Part shown: positions 16,262 to 24,508 of the stretch, in pieces | How the letters are laid out: each line of letters starts with the position of its first letter | How positions within the stretch are numbered: position 1 is the stretch's first letter | Origin: Archangium gephyra | Lineage (GTDB): Bacteria > Myxococcota > Myxococcia > Myxococcales > Myxococcaceae | DNA: 64,000 nt | NCBI GenBank assembly: GCA_003243425.1 | Contig: QFQP01000028.1 | Coordinates: 31,740 to 95,739, forward strand | Direction: 5' to 3' | Position numbers and translations under genes: made by a program | The notes under the pieces: generated by a model | Told to the model about the DNA's origin: nothing | What the model saw: the letters and a program-made list of their open reading frames with translations, nothing else | Database searches by the model: none

Positions 16262-17253
16262 GCCGAGTCGACGACGATCGCGACGCAGCGCGAGTGGCCG
16301 CGCGTCTGGCCGAGGCCAAGCGCAACGAAGAGGCGCAGAAGAACAAGAAGGCCGCCGAGGGCAATGCGTTCTCGAAGCTCGTTCAGGGCCAGAAGAAGGA
16401 AGCCCAGGTTCGTCAAGAGCAGGCCACCGCCAAGTCGACCCTGGCGCAGCTGCTCGAGGCCGCCGAATCGCACTCCGCTGACGAGGCCAGACATCTCGCC
16501 GAGCACGGCGCCGAGAGCACGCAGCAGGAGAGCGCGTTCAAGTCGAAGCTCGGGACGCAGGGCCGCGAGCAGCGCATTCACTCCAACACCCGGTCGGCAG
16601 GCGAGCAGAGCCAACACGTCAAGGAGCAGACGGAGCAGGGCACGGCGCAGACCGCCAACGCGCGGCAGAGCGATCAAGCCGGTACGTTGAAGGGCGCCGA
16701 CAGCCGAAAGGCCGACGCCAGGATCTCGAACGAGAAGCTCGACGAGCGCAAAGAGGCCAGCGAGAGCGGCAAGTCGTCGCAGGGTGGCGGCGTGGGCGGC
16801 GCGAGCCGAGAGAAGGGCGACATCAAGGCCGATGCCGACAAGGGTGGCGGTCAGCAGGGTCAGAAGGACGGCAAGGACAACGCGCCGGCGGCCAACCCGA
16901 GCTTCCGCTTCAACCCCGCGTTGATGGCGCCGGTGACGGTCGCGAAGACCAAGGAGGCCAGCGGTTCAGATCGCCTGCGCAAGGTCGCCAACGAGCTCGC
17001 TCAGAAGATCGTCGAGCGCGTGCGCGTCGGCACCAACGCCGCCGGCAAGATGGAGTTCCAGGTCGACCTCAAGAGCGACGTGCTCTCGGGGCTCTCGCTC
17101 AAGGTCTCGGCTCACAACGGCAAGATCAAGGCGGTGTTCCAGGGTGCCGACAAGGACGTGCTCAAGATGATCGAAGAGCAGAGTGAAGCGCTGAAGGCGG
17201 CGCTTGGTGCTCGTGGCTTGACCCTCGAAGATCTGAAGATCGAGGCGCGTTGA
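16258..17253 (+). CDS. sctP: T3SS needle-length/substrate-switch protein SctP (FliK-like)
   Basis: 331 residues. The first ~220 are low-complexity, rich in Gln, Lys, Glu, Ser and Gly, and probably unfolded as expected of a molecular ruler. The C-terminal ~90 residues fold like the FliK hook-length domain: KMEFQVDLKSDVLSGLSLKV, then GKIKAVFQGADKDVLKMIEE and LGARGLTLEDLKIEAR. SctP/FliK stops needle growth by acting on SctU. Position between sctO and sctQ supports the call. Confidence 0.8.
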   Translation: MSRVDDDRDAARVAARLAEAKRNEEAQKNKKAAEGNAFSKLVQGQKKEAQVRQEQATAKSTLAQLLEAAESHSADEARHLAEHGAESTQQESAFKSKLGTQGREQRIHSNTRSAGEQSQHVKEQTEQGTAQTANARQSDQAGTLKGADSRKADARISNEKLDERKEASESGKSSQGGGVGGASREKGDIKADADKGGGQQGQKDGKDNAPAANPSFRFNPALMAPVTVAKTKEASGSDRLRKVANELAQKIVERVRVGTNAAGKMEFQVDLKSDVLSGLSLKVSAHNGKIKAVFQGADKDVLKMIEEQSEALKAALGARGLTLEDLKIEAR

Positions 17254-17254
17254 C

Positions 17255-18679
17255 GTGAGCTCTCGCACCACCTCCGGGCGACCGGAACACACGATGCTGA
17301 TCAAAGTGCCGATCGCCAGGCCCGGCACCAGGCAGGCGCCTGCGCACAGCCCCACGCCGTCGATGGGCTCGGGCGGGGGCGGTGGTGCTCCGCCTCCTCG
17401 CACGTGGAAGAAGTTCGTGTTCAGCAACCTCGAGCACGTGAGCAAGCGCCATGTGCAGTTGGTGAAGAACCTCGAGTGGCTGCTGCCCGGCGTGCGCGCG
17501 ACCGGCGAGGTCTCGGCCACGGTCTCGAAGCGGCTCGGCGAAATGCTCGAGGAGCAGGTCTCGCTACAGGCCGAGTACGTGCACGTGGTGCCGATGTCGC
17601 AACTGCAGCACTACGTCGGCGAGACCACCTTTCTGGCGGTGCTGGCGCCGCAGCCCAACAAGACGCGCGGCCTGCTCGAAGTGGAGCTCGGGCTCGCGCA
17701 CCACGCCATCGACCTTTTGCTCGGCGGTGCCGGTGACACCGTCGCGTTGCGCCCGCTCACCGACATCGAAGAGGGCGTGATGACCTACGTCATCATCGAG
17801 ACGCTCAAGGCGCTCTCGCCCACGCTCGACCCGTCGTTGCCCAGGTTGCGCATCGAAGGCGTGGTCAGTGGCTTCGACGCCATTCGTGGCCTCATTCCCG
17901 AGCACGAGCATCTGACCGTGGTTCAGCTCAAGGCGGTGTTCGGGAGCTCCAGCGGCTACGTGCGCCTCGTGATTCCGGAAGACGTGCTCAGCACCGCGAA
18001 CCCACCGACCGATGCGAACGTGCGGCGGGCGCGGCGCTCCGCCGATGCCGACGAGCACCTCTCGCGGCTGCGCAATGTGAAGACCACGGTTCGCGCAGAA
18101 ATCGGTCGTGTCGAGATCGGCTCGGCAGACCTCGCGCAGCTGCGTGAGCGCGACGTGGTGCTGGTCGACGCGCTCAGCTGCCGGCCGGATCAGGGCGAGG
18201 GCGGCACCGCGAAGCTGCGCGTCGGTCTTGGGCGCACGGGCCACCTCGACGCAGACATCGTTCTCGAAGACGGCAGGTACCAGGCGAAGGTCACCGGCGT
18301 GACCATCGGCGCGCCGCCTCCGCCCGGAGAAGGCGACGAAGCTGTGCCAACCGAGGCCGCGCCAGCAGCCGGCTCCGACGACGACGACGAATCAACGACA
18401 CCCGGTTCCATCAGAGGGAGAGACGACTTGGACGACGCTCAGGGCGCAGGTGGCGCCGACCTGATGAATGACATTCCGTTGCAGATCGCGGTGGAGCTCG
18501 GCCGCGTCTCGACGACTGCAGAAGAAGTGGTGGCGCTCAAGGTCGGTCACGTCTTCGACCTCAATCGCGTGGCCGGCGAGCCGCTCGACCTGTCGGTCAA
18601 CGGCAAGATCGTCGCGCGTGGCGAGCTCGTCGAGATCGACGGAAACCTCGGCGTGCGCATCCTCTCGCTCGCAGGGTGA
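17255..18679 (+). CDS. sctQ: T3SS sorting-platform/C-ring protein SctQ (FliM-FliN type)
   Basis: 474 residues, GTG start. The N-terminal part is FliM-like (HYVGETTFLAVLAPQPNKTR; HHAIDLLLGGAGDT; RPLTDIEEGVMTYVIIETL). The first SPOA domain is at ~residues 270-350 (VEIGSADLAQLRERDVVLVD). An acidic Ser/Thr linker precedes a second, FliN-type SPOA domain at the C-terminus (MNDIPLQIAVELGRVSTTAE ... LDLSVNGKIVARGELVEIDG). Two SPOA domains on one chain is the SctQ arrangement. It overlaps the FliO-like start by 4 bp (GTGA). Confidence 0.93.
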   Translation: MSSRTTSGRPEHTMLIKVPIARPGTRQAPAHSPTPSMGSGGGGGAPPPRTWKKFVFSNLEHVSKRHVQLVKNLEWLLPGVRATGEVSATVSKRLGEMLEEQVSLQAEYVHVVPMSQLQHYVGETTFLAVLAPQPNKTRGLLEVELGLAHHAIDLLLGGAGDTVALRPLTDIEEGVMTYVIIETLKALSPTLDPSLPRLRIEGVVSGFDAIRGLIPEHEHLTVVQLKAVFGSSSGYVRLVIPEDVLSTANPPTDANVRRARRSADADEHLSRLRNVKTTVRAEIGRVEIGSADLAQLRERDVVLVDALSCRPDQGEGGTAKLRVGLGRTGHLDADIVLEDGRYQAKVTGVTIGAPPPPGEGDEAVPTEAAPAAGSDDDDESTTPGSIRGRDDLDDAQGAGGADLMNDIPLQIAVELGRVSTTAEEVVALKVGHVFDLNRVAGEPLDLSVNGKIVARGELVEIDGNLGVRILSLAG

Positions 18680-19266
18680 CGGTGCGCGCGGTGTCGGATA
18701 CCGTGCGCCGCGTGTTTCGCCCGGTTCTCCTCTCGATTGCGCTGCTGACGAGCCCCGTGCTCGCGCAGGAGCCGACGTTGCAGCCCGCGCCGGCGTTGAC
18801 GCAGCCCGCCGACGCGGTCCCGACGAATGACGGTGCGCGTCTGGCGGAGCCCGAGATTCCGAAGAGTGAGCCACCGGAGCTCATCGGTCAGGAGCTCGAC
18901 CTCGGGTGGACCCTGTTCCGCACCGTGATGGTGCTGGGCATGGTGGTGGCGCTCGCGTGGCTGACGCTCAACGTCGGTCTGCGCCGGCTGCTCGGCATCA
19001 AGCCGGCGGTTGGTAGTTCCGTCGTGACCGTGCTGCAGCGGGTGACGCTGGATCAGAAGCGCGCGCTGTTCGTGGTCGAAGCCGGCGGTGAAGTGCTGCT
19101 GGTTGGCGGCGGCGAAGGCTCGCTCTCGCTCATCACCAGGCTCGATCGCGCCGAGATCGACAAGCAGCGTGCAGCGCAGCAACCCGCTGGCGTCCAGCTG
19201 AGTCCTTTTCTCCAGAAACTCCTGGGCCGCAAAGAGGCGCCTCCGCCTCCGCCGCCCGCTTCGTGA
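18676..19266 (+). CDS. FliO-like export-gate assembly protein
   Basis: 196 residues, GTG start within the end of sctQ. A probable signal or anchor sequence (LLSIALLTSPVLAQ) is followed by a Pro-rich periplasmic stretch and one membrane helix (TLFRTVMVLGMVVALAWLTL). A cytoplasmic domain matches FliO: VVTVLQRVTLDQKRALFVVE, GGEVLLVGGGEGSLSLITRL. FliO is a chaperone for FliP assembly in flagella. It sits between sctQ (fliM/N) and sctR (fliP), the flagellar fliN-fliO-fliP order. Injectisomes are usually described as lacking FliO. Confidence 0.82.
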   Translation: MTVRAVSDTVRRVFRPVLLSIALLTSPVLAQEPTLQPAPALTQPADAVPTNDGARLAEPEIPKSEPPELIGQELDLGWTLFRTVMVLGMVVALAWLTLNVGLRRLLGIKPAVGSSVVTVLQRVTLDQKRALFVVEAGGEVLLVGGGEGSLSLITRLDRAEIDKQRAAQQPAGVQLSPFLQKLLGRKEAPPPPPPAS

Positions 19267-19288
19267 ACTGTCGTTGGAAGGAACGCCC

Positions 19289-20107
19289 GTGACCCCTCGT
19301 CTCTCCACGTGGATGCGCGCCCGCCTGTGGCTCTTCACCCTGGCGATGCTGCTGACGCCGGCCCTCGCCTTCGCGCAGAAGAAGGCCGGGAAGGGCGGCG
19401 GTGACGTGATGGGCGGCGGTCCCATCGACGGTTCCGACTCGTTTGCCAACCGCCCGCTGGTGCTGATGATCGCGTTGGCAGCGCTCGGCCTCGCGCCGTT
19501 CGTGCTGCTGATGGTCACCAGCTTCGTGAAGATCTCGGTGGTGCTGTCGATCGTGCGGTCCGCACTCGGCACACAGCAGATCCCTCCGACGCAGGTGATC
19601 ACCGGCCTCGCGGTGATCCTCACCGTGTACATCATGGCGCCGGTCGGCCAGGCGATGTTCAAGGCCGCCGACGCGGGCGACATCACCGAGCAGGGCGACC
19701 TGCTTCAGGCCAAGAACGTCGACACGCTGATCAAGGCGGCCAATCGCGGCAAAGAACCGCTGCGCGATTTCCTCCTCAAGAAGGTCACGCTCAAAGATCG
19801 CACGCTCTTCTATTCGCTCGCGCTCAAGCTGCGGAAGCCGGAAGACCGCGTGGGCATCACCGAGCGCGACTTCCTCGTGCTCACGCCCAGCTTCGTGGTC
19901 TCGGAGCTCAAGGAGGCTTTTCAGATCGGCTTCCTGCTCTTCGTGCCATTTCTGGTGATCGACATGGTCGTCGCGAACATCTTGCTCGCGCTCGGCATGC
20001 AGATGCTGTCGCCGACGACCATCTCCATGCCCTTCAAACTTCTACTCTTCGTGCTGGTCGACGGCTGGTACCTGATCGCCAAGGGCCTCGTCGTCGGCTA
20101 CCTCTGA
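19289..20107 (+). CDS. sctR: T3SS export-gate protein SctR (YscR/FliP)
   Basis: About 272 residues. I chose the GTG at 19289, which has a GGAAGGA ribosome-binding site 6 nt upstream; a TTG at 19274 would place that site inside the gene. A cleavable signal (LTPALAFAQ) is followed by FliP-family membrane helices and signatures: FVLLMVTSFVKISVVLSIVR, ALGTQQIPPTQVITGLAVIL and LVLTPSFVVSELKEAFQIGF. Five SctR copies form the core of the export gate. Confidence 0.97.
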   Translation: MTPRLSTWMRARLWLFTLAMLLTPALAFAQKKAGKGGGDVMGGGPIDGSDSFANRPLVLMIALAALGLAPFVLLMVTSFVKISVVLSIVRSALGTQQIPPTQVITGLAVILTVYIMAPVGQAMFKAADAGDITEQGDLLQAKNVDTLIKAANRGKEPLRDFLLKKVTLKDRTLFYSLALKLRKPEDRVGITERDFLVLTPSFVVSELKEAFQIGFLLFVPFLVIDMVVANILLALGMQMLSPTTISMPFKLLLFVLVDGWYLIAKGLVVGYL

Positions 20108-20120
20108 AAGGAGCGAACTC

Positions 20121-20387
20121 ATGCATCAGCTCACGTACGTGATTCAGCAGGCGCTGGTGATGGTGCTGGTGATCTCCGGGCCGCCCATCGTGATGGCGCT
20201 CATCATCGGCTTCGGCATCTCGGTCTTCCAGGCCGCGACGCAGATCCAGGAGCAGACCCTGTCGTTTGCTCCGAAACTGGTGGTCATCTTCGGCATCCTC
20301 GGCCTCGCCGGCCCGTGGATGGGAACGACCCTGCTGCGCTTCACCTTCAACATCTACGACCGCTTCCCCGCGCTCATCGGCCACTGA
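20121..20387 (+). CDS. sctS: T3SS export-gate protein SctS (YscS/FliQ)
   Basis: 88 residues with an AAAGGAG ribosome-binding site. Two hydrophobic helices are seen (QALVMVLVISGPPIVMALII and APKLVVIFGILGLAGPWMGT) around the conserved FQAATQIQEQTLSF loop. Size, motif and position between sctR and sctT are all canonical. Confidence 0.97.
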   Translation: MHQLTYVIQQALVMVLVISGPPIVMALIIGFGISVFQAATQIQEQTLSFAPKLVVIFGILGLAGPWMGTTLLRFTFNIYDRFPALIGH

Positions 20388-20393
20388 CGTCCC

Positions 20394-21233
20394 ATGGGCT
20401 CGGCCGAAGCACAGGAACTGGTCAACACGCTGCGCCAGGAGCTCGGCCTTCAGGTCGGCTTCACGCAGTTGCTGTTGGCGTTCGCGCTGTTGATGGCGCG
20501 CGTGCTGCCGGTGATCATCTTGACGCCCTTCCTCGGCGGAGAGTCGGTCCCGCAGGAAGTGAAGCTCGGCCTGGGCGTGATGCTCGGCATGGTGCTCTAC
20601 CCGGTGATCATCGCGCAGGTTCGCGACATCCCCATCTCGGCGTTCCTCTTCATCGCCCTGATGCTCAAAGAGCTCTTCATAGGCTTGAGCATCAGCTTCG
20701 TGGTCGGGCTGGTGTTCGACGCGGCGAACTCTGCCGGTAACCTGCTCGACACCATGGGCGGCACCAACCAGGCGCAGCTCTTCGTGCCGCAGATTGGCCA
20801 GCAGGCCTCGCTGTTCTCGAACATGCAGCTGCAGATGACGGTGGTGCTCTTCCTCGCGCTCGGCGGCCACCACATCGTCATCGAGACGCTCGGCGACAGC
20901 CTCTACATGATCCCGTTGGATCAATACCCCCGCTTCAGCCACGGGCAATGGGCGTTCTTCGAGACCGTGTTGCGCGTCTTCGGCGATCTGGTTCGCATCG
21001 CGCTCGCGCTGGCGTCACCGGTGCTGTTGGCGACGTTCATGGTCGATCTCGGCCTGGGCATGATCAACCGGGTGGCGCCGCAGGTTCAGGTCTTCTTCGT
21101 GTCGATGCAGATCAAGCCGGTGGTCACGGTGTTGATCGTCTTCACCTCCATCCACCTCATCCTCGAACGCATCGTGGGCGAATACGGCGTGATGTTCCGC
21201 TGGTTGCGCCAGGTGCTGACGCTGCTCTCCTGA
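20394..21233 (+). CDS. sctT: T3SS export-gate protein SctT (YscT/FliR)
   Basis: 279 residues with about six membrane helices. Family motifs include RVLPVIILTPFLGGESVPQE, LMLKELFIGLSISFVVGLVF and DAANSAGNLLDTMGGTNQAQ. SctT caps the SctR/S helical assembly and contacts SctU. It starts 6 bp after sctS and is followed by sctU after 12 bp. Confidence 0.96.
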   Translation: MGSAEAQELVNTLRQELGLQVGFTQLLLAFALLMARVLPVIILTPFLGGESVPQEVKLGLGVMLGMVLYPVIIAQVRDIPISAFLFIALMLKELFIGLSISFVVGLVFDAANSAGNLLDTMGGTNQAQLFVPQIGQQASLFSNMQLQMTVVLFLALGGHHIVIETLGDSLYMIPLDQYPRFSHGQWAFFETVLRVFGDLVRIALALASPVLLATFMVDLGLGMINRVAPQVQVFFVSMQIKPVVTVLIVFTSIHLILERIVGEYGVMFRWLRQVLTLLS

Positions 21234-21245
21234 CGGAGGTCCTTC

Positions 21246-22304
21246 ATGTCTGAGGGTGGCGACAAGACCGAGGAGCCGTCGCAAAAGAAGCTCGACGACG
21301 CCCGGAAAGAGGGCAACGTCTGGAAGAGCAAAGACCTCTCGAGCGTGGTCGCGTTCGCGGTCTCGATGTCGGTGGTCAAGGCGACCTGGGATGGCTTCGA
21401 GACCCGCATCAAAGAGCTCTTCTATTTTGCGATCGAACACATCGCGCACCCCGAAGCGATGGGGCTGGCCACCTCGCAACTGATGTTCCTCGCGCTGCAG
21501 GCCATGTTCCTGCTGTGCATTCCGGTCGCGTTCTCGGCCGCCGTGGCTGGTTCGCTGATGGAGTTCCTGCAGGTCGGCGCGTTGCTCGCGCTCAAGGCGT
21601 TGATGCCGAAGTTCGACAAGCTCAACCCCATCAACGGCCTCAAGAACATGTTCGGCAAGAAGCAGGTCGTCGAGCTGCTCAAGTCGATGTTCAAGCTCGC
21701 GGTCACCGGCTACGTCGTCTGGGGCGTGATGCGCGATTCGATGGGCATCGTGGTGGCCACCATCGACGGTGACGCCGCGCTCACGATGTCGGTGATGGGC
21801 GAGCTCGTCTACCGCATCTGCCAGAAGGTGATTCTGCTCTTCGTGGCCTTCGCGATCTTCGACGTCTGGTGGCAGCACAAGAGCTACATGAAGGACCAGA
21901 TGATGTCGAAGGACGACGTGAAGAAGGAATACAAGGAGTCCGAAGGCGACCCGCACCACAAGGCCAAACGCAAAGAGCTCGCGCACGAACTGCTCGAGAG
22001 CGCCCAGATGGACGCGGTGAAGGGCGCCGACGTCATCGTCACCAACCCCGAACACGTGTCGATCGCGCTCAAGTACGACAAAGACAAAGACGCCGCGCCG
22101 CGGATCATCGCCAAGGGCATCGAAGCGCGCGCGGCCAGCATTCGGGAGCTCGCCAGGCAGTACGACGTGCCGATGATGCGCAACGTGCCGCTCGCTCACG
22201 CGCTGCTGCGAATCGACGTGAACGAAGAAGTGCCCGAGGAGCTCTACGACGCGGTCGCCGAGGTGTTGAACTTCGTCTACCAATTGCGTCAGAAGGCCGC
22301 GTAA
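21246..22304 (+). CDS. sctU: T3SS substrate-switch protein SctU (YscU/FlhB), NPEH variant
   Basis: 352 residues. The start EGGDKTEEPSQKKLDDARKE is diagnostic. Four membrane helices are followed by the cytoplasmic linker and the autocleavage motif, here NPEH at ~residues 267-270 instead of NPTH. The cleaved domain (SIALKYDKDKDAAPRIIAKG; LLRIDVNEEVPEELYDAVAE) is intact. Asn and Pro, the residues at the scissile bond, are conserved, so cleavage is expected. It ends the sctJ-sctU operon. Confidence 0.96.
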   Translation: MSEGGDKTEEPSQKKLDDARKEGNVWKSKDLSSVVAFAVSMSVVKATWDGFETRIKELFYFAIEHIAHPEAMGLATSQLMFLALQAMFLLCIPVAFSAAVAGSLMEFLQVGALLALKALMPKFDKLNPINGLKNMFGKKQVVELLKSMFKLAVTGYVVWGVMRDSMGIVVATIDGDAALTMSVMGELVYRICQKVILLFVAFAIFDVWWQHKSYMKDQMMSKDDVKKEYKESEGDPHHKAKRKELAHELLESAQMDAVKGADVIVTNPEHVSIALKYDKDKDAAPRIIAKGIEARAASIRELARQYDVPMMRNVPLAHALLRIDVNEEVPEELYDAVAEVLNFVYQLRQKAA

Positions 22305-22324
22305 CTGCTCGGGTTTGCCCGGGC

Positions 22325-22352
22325 GCAACTCTTTCTCTCGGTGTGCGAGAAT
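22325..22352 (+). promoter_or_regulatory. possible third sigma-28-like promoter, leaderless
   Basis: GCAACT (22325-22330) is followed after 15 bp by CGAGAAT (22346-22352), matching CGATAAC at five of seven positions with the same spacing as the two needle-gene sites. The ATG at 22359 lies only 6 bp downstream, so transcription from it would be leaderless or nearly so. Weaker than the other two. Confidence 0.3.
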
Positions 22353-22358
22353 CTCGCC

Positions 22359-22790
22359 ATGACTTCAATCTCGCGAAACCGTCCTGCTGCCACCGTGTCG
22401 TCGTCCTCGGCGTCCACGCCTGCTCCCCGCAGCAGTAAGGCGGCCGCGACGACGCTTTCATCGAGTTCTGCCGCCAGCACCTACGAGCCGAGCGCGAACG
22501 TCCCCAACACCTTCCCGGCGCTGATCGGTGAGGGCACGAAGGCGCTCAAGGACGTGGAGGGTGGCGGCTCACTCAAGGACTTCCTTTCGAAGTACCCGAC
22601 CAAGAGTGGGCTCGAGCAGGCGAAGAAGGATCTCGAGTCACTGCGCGGCAGCCTGTCGTCGGACCAGGCCGCTGCGATCGAGAAGGCGCTCCAGGCCCAG
22701 CAGGTGAAGCTCGGCACGCAGGCGCTGATGAACTCGATCGCCGAGGCGGTGCGCGCGGCTCTGAAGAAGGACATGCCGACGGGCGGCTGA
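22359..22790 (+). CDS. small Ser-rich T3SS-locus protein, candidate secreted substrate
   Basis: 143 residues from ATG 22359; an upstream ATG at 22341 shares the frame. The first ~50 residues are Ser/Ala/Thr/Pro-rich and disordered, as in many T3SS secretion signals. The rest is helical (LKDFLSKYPTKSGLEQAKKD, SDQAAAIEKALQAQQVKLGT). No family is recognised and there are no membrane segments. It opens a second group of T3SS genes after sctU and has a possible promoter of its own. Effector, needle accessory or regulator are all possible. Confidence 0.5.
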   Translation: MTSISRNRPAATVSSSSASTPAPRSSKAAATTLSSSSAASTYEPSANVPNTFPALIGEGTKALKDVEGGGSLKDFLSKYPTKSGLEQAKKDLESLRGSLSSDQAAAIEKALQAQQVKLGTQALMNSIAEAVRAALKKDMPTGG

Positions 22791-22826
22791 ATTGACACGT
22801 TCGCGGGCCATCGTTTCAATGCCCCG

Positions 22827-23717
22827 ATGAGCGCGAAGGTCGACTCCGTTCAACTCGACGCCGTGTGCGCTTCTCTTCGCGCACACGGCGTTTCCATTCT
22901 TGAGGTCAGCGAGCTGTACGAACGTCTCGAGAACGGCGACTTGCGCGCGCAGACCGTTGCAACGCCGCACGGTGCGGTTGCGCTCGTGCTGCAGGAGCGC
23001 GGCGCGTGGCGTCAGGTGGTTCTTGGTCGCGGTGCGCAGCCTGCGCTGCTGGATGCAGTCACCGCCCTGCGCGAGTCCTCGGACGCGTTGTTGTGGAACG
23101 AAGCAGACGTGAACATCGATGGCCCGACGCTCGACGCGAACGGTTTCCGCGAGTTGACGAGGCAGGTGTTCACGCAGGACCTCTCGAAAGTTCCGCGCGA
23201 TTTTGAGCCTGCGCCAGACCTCGAGCTTGCGCCGTTGCGCGGCGCGGCGATCGCCGATGCGCGCTCGTTGTTCGCGCAGACGCACGCCAATTCGGCAGAG
23301 GGGCTGTACTGCACGTGGCCTGACGAGCCGACCGTGCGTCAGTGCGGAAGGGTCTTCGAGCGGTTCCTCTCTGGAGAAGACGGGGCCACCGTTCCTGGCG
23401 CGTGTGTCGTGGTGCTCCTTGAGCGCAAAGTCGTTGGCGTGATCGCCTGTGCCGCGTCGAGCACCAAGGGCACGGCCACCTTGTTGGCGCTGGCGGTCGA
23501 CCCGCGCGTGCGTGGGCGAGGGTTGTCGCGCGTGCTGGTTCGGCACGCGCAACGGGCGTTGTTCGAGGCCGGCTTTGGCCGCATGTTGTTCCTGACGACC
23601 GACGCGAATGCACCGGTGCATCGGTTGTTCACGCCGGAAGAGATCGTCTCTACCGAAACGTCGAAGCTGCGGTTGTGGCTTCGCAACCCGCCGGTCCGGC
23701 CTGTGAAGCAGAGGTAG
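22827..23717 (+). CDS. GNAT-family N-acetyltransferase with extra N-terminal domain
   Basis: 296 residues. Residues ~150-290 form a GNAT fold, with the acetyl-CoA-binding motif LALAVDPRVRGRGLSRVLVR and an FEAGFGRMLFLTTDANAP strand-helix. The N-terminal ~140 residues (VQLDAVCASLRAHGVSILEV ...) are not recognised. It lies between two T3SS genes with a 2-bp gap to the SctU-like gene, so it is probably co-expressed. It may modify a T3SS component or be an unrelated passenger; the substrate cannot be told. Confidence 0.75.
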   Translation: MSAKVDSVQLDAVCASLRAHGVSILEVSELYERLENGDLRAQTVATPHGAVALVLQERGAWRQVVLGRGAQPALLDAVTALRESSDALLWNEADVNIDGPTLDANGFRELTRQVFTQDLSKVPRDFEPAPDLELAPLRGAAIADARSLFAQTHANSAEGLYCTWPDEPTVRQCGRVFERFLSGEDGATVPGACVVVLLERKVVGVIACAASSTKGTATLLALAVDPRVRGRGLSRVLVRHAQRALFEAGFGRMLFLTTDANAPVHRLFTPEEIVSTETSKLRLWLRNPPVRPVKQR

Positions 23718-23719
23718 CC

Positions 23720-24001
23720 ATGCCCGAAGATCCCGACATCGCCATCGCGCTCAAGTACGACAAAGAGAAGGACAACGCGCCGCGCGTGATCGCCAAGGGC
23801 ATGCGCCTCAAGGCCGAGAAGATCCGCGAGATCGCCAAGGCCGCTGGCGTGCCCTTCATGAAGAACACCACGCTGGCCGGGGCGCTGTACCGGGTCGACG
23901 TCGGCCAGGAAGTCCCCGAAGAGTTGTACGACGCGGTCGCAGAGGTGTTGAACTTCGTGTACGCGCTGCAGCAGCAGGAAGCTGCGGCTCGCAAGCGCTG
24001 A
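23720..24001 (+). CDS. stand-alone SctU/FlhB C-terminal domain protein
   Basis: 93 residues. It aligns gap-free with the SctU cytoplasmic domain downstream of the cleavage site: IAIALKYDKEKDNAPRVIAK against SIALKYDKDKDAAPRIIAK, and VPEELYDAVAEVLNFVY is identical in both. It begins MPEDPD, so its start coincides with the Pro of NPEH; it thus encodes what autocleaved SctU releases. No membrane helices. Comparable short FlhB-like proteins are known from flagellar systems. It could substitute for or compete with the cleaved SctU fragment in substrate switching. Confidence 0.85.
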   Translation: MPEDPDIAIALKYDKEKDNAPRVIAKGMRLKAEKIREIAKAAGVPFMKNTTLAGALYRVDVGQEVPEELYDAVAEVLNFVYALQQQEAAARKR

Positions 24002-24026
24002 CCGCCACATCTGAAGGAGAGCACCG

Positions 24027-24506
24027 ATGGCGAAAGTAGGAGGGCAACAGCCCCGTGCACCGAGTTGGCCGTGGGGCGGCCCGCGAGAAGTTCGCGGCAA
24101 ACTCGTCGACCGCACGCAGCTCGAGAAGAAGAACGTTCGCAAGAAGGGCGACCCGAAGAACCCAGCGCTCGCCTCGACTGCCCTCATCGATTTCATCGGT
24201 CCTGCCCACTCGTCCGAGGAGCTTCGTTTGCCGATGCCTCCCGGCCCGGCGGGTCACGACGCTGATCTCGAGAGCTACACGGATCGCGGCCCGCTCACGT
24301 CCGTGGCGGAACGTCTGTCGGAAGAGAATCAGGAATCGATTCAGCGCGGCCTCGCCACGCTCCGCGCTCCGCCTGATCGCGTTGAACGACTCAAGTCGTT
24401 GCTGACGCGTGAAGCGCAGATGCTCGCGCTCGTGAACGGCGTGAGCACCGACATGGCGGAGATCGAGCGAAAGCGCCGCGAAGAGACGGCCAACGAGGGC
24501 TACTGA
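24027..24506 (+). CDS. hypothetical T3SS-locus protein
   Basis: 159 residues with an AAGGAG ribosome-binding site. The N-terminal half is basic and Pro-rich (RAPSWPWGGPREVRGKLVDR), with no signal peptide. The C-terminal half is helical (SVAERLSEENQESIQRGLAT, then LTREAQMLALVNGVSTDMAE). No family is recognised. It lies 2 bp upstream of an LcrH/SycD-type chaperone, so it may be a chaperone client or needle accessory. Function unknown. Confidence 0.5.
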   Translation: MAKVGGQQPRAPSWPWGGPREVRGKLVDRTQLEKKNVRKKGDPKNPALASTALIDFIGPAHSSEELRLPMPPGPAGHDADLESYTDRGPLTSVAERLSEENQESIQRGLATLRAPPDRVERLKSLLTREAQMLALVNGVSTDMAEIERKRREETANEGY

Positions 24507-24508
24507 CG

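Noticed and set aside
11397..22304. Possibility that the locus is a flagellar operon.
   Set aside because: SctJ has a lipobox and is short, SctQ has two SPOA domains on one chain, rod- and needle-type subunits are present, and no hook, rod, flagellin or motor genes are in the window.
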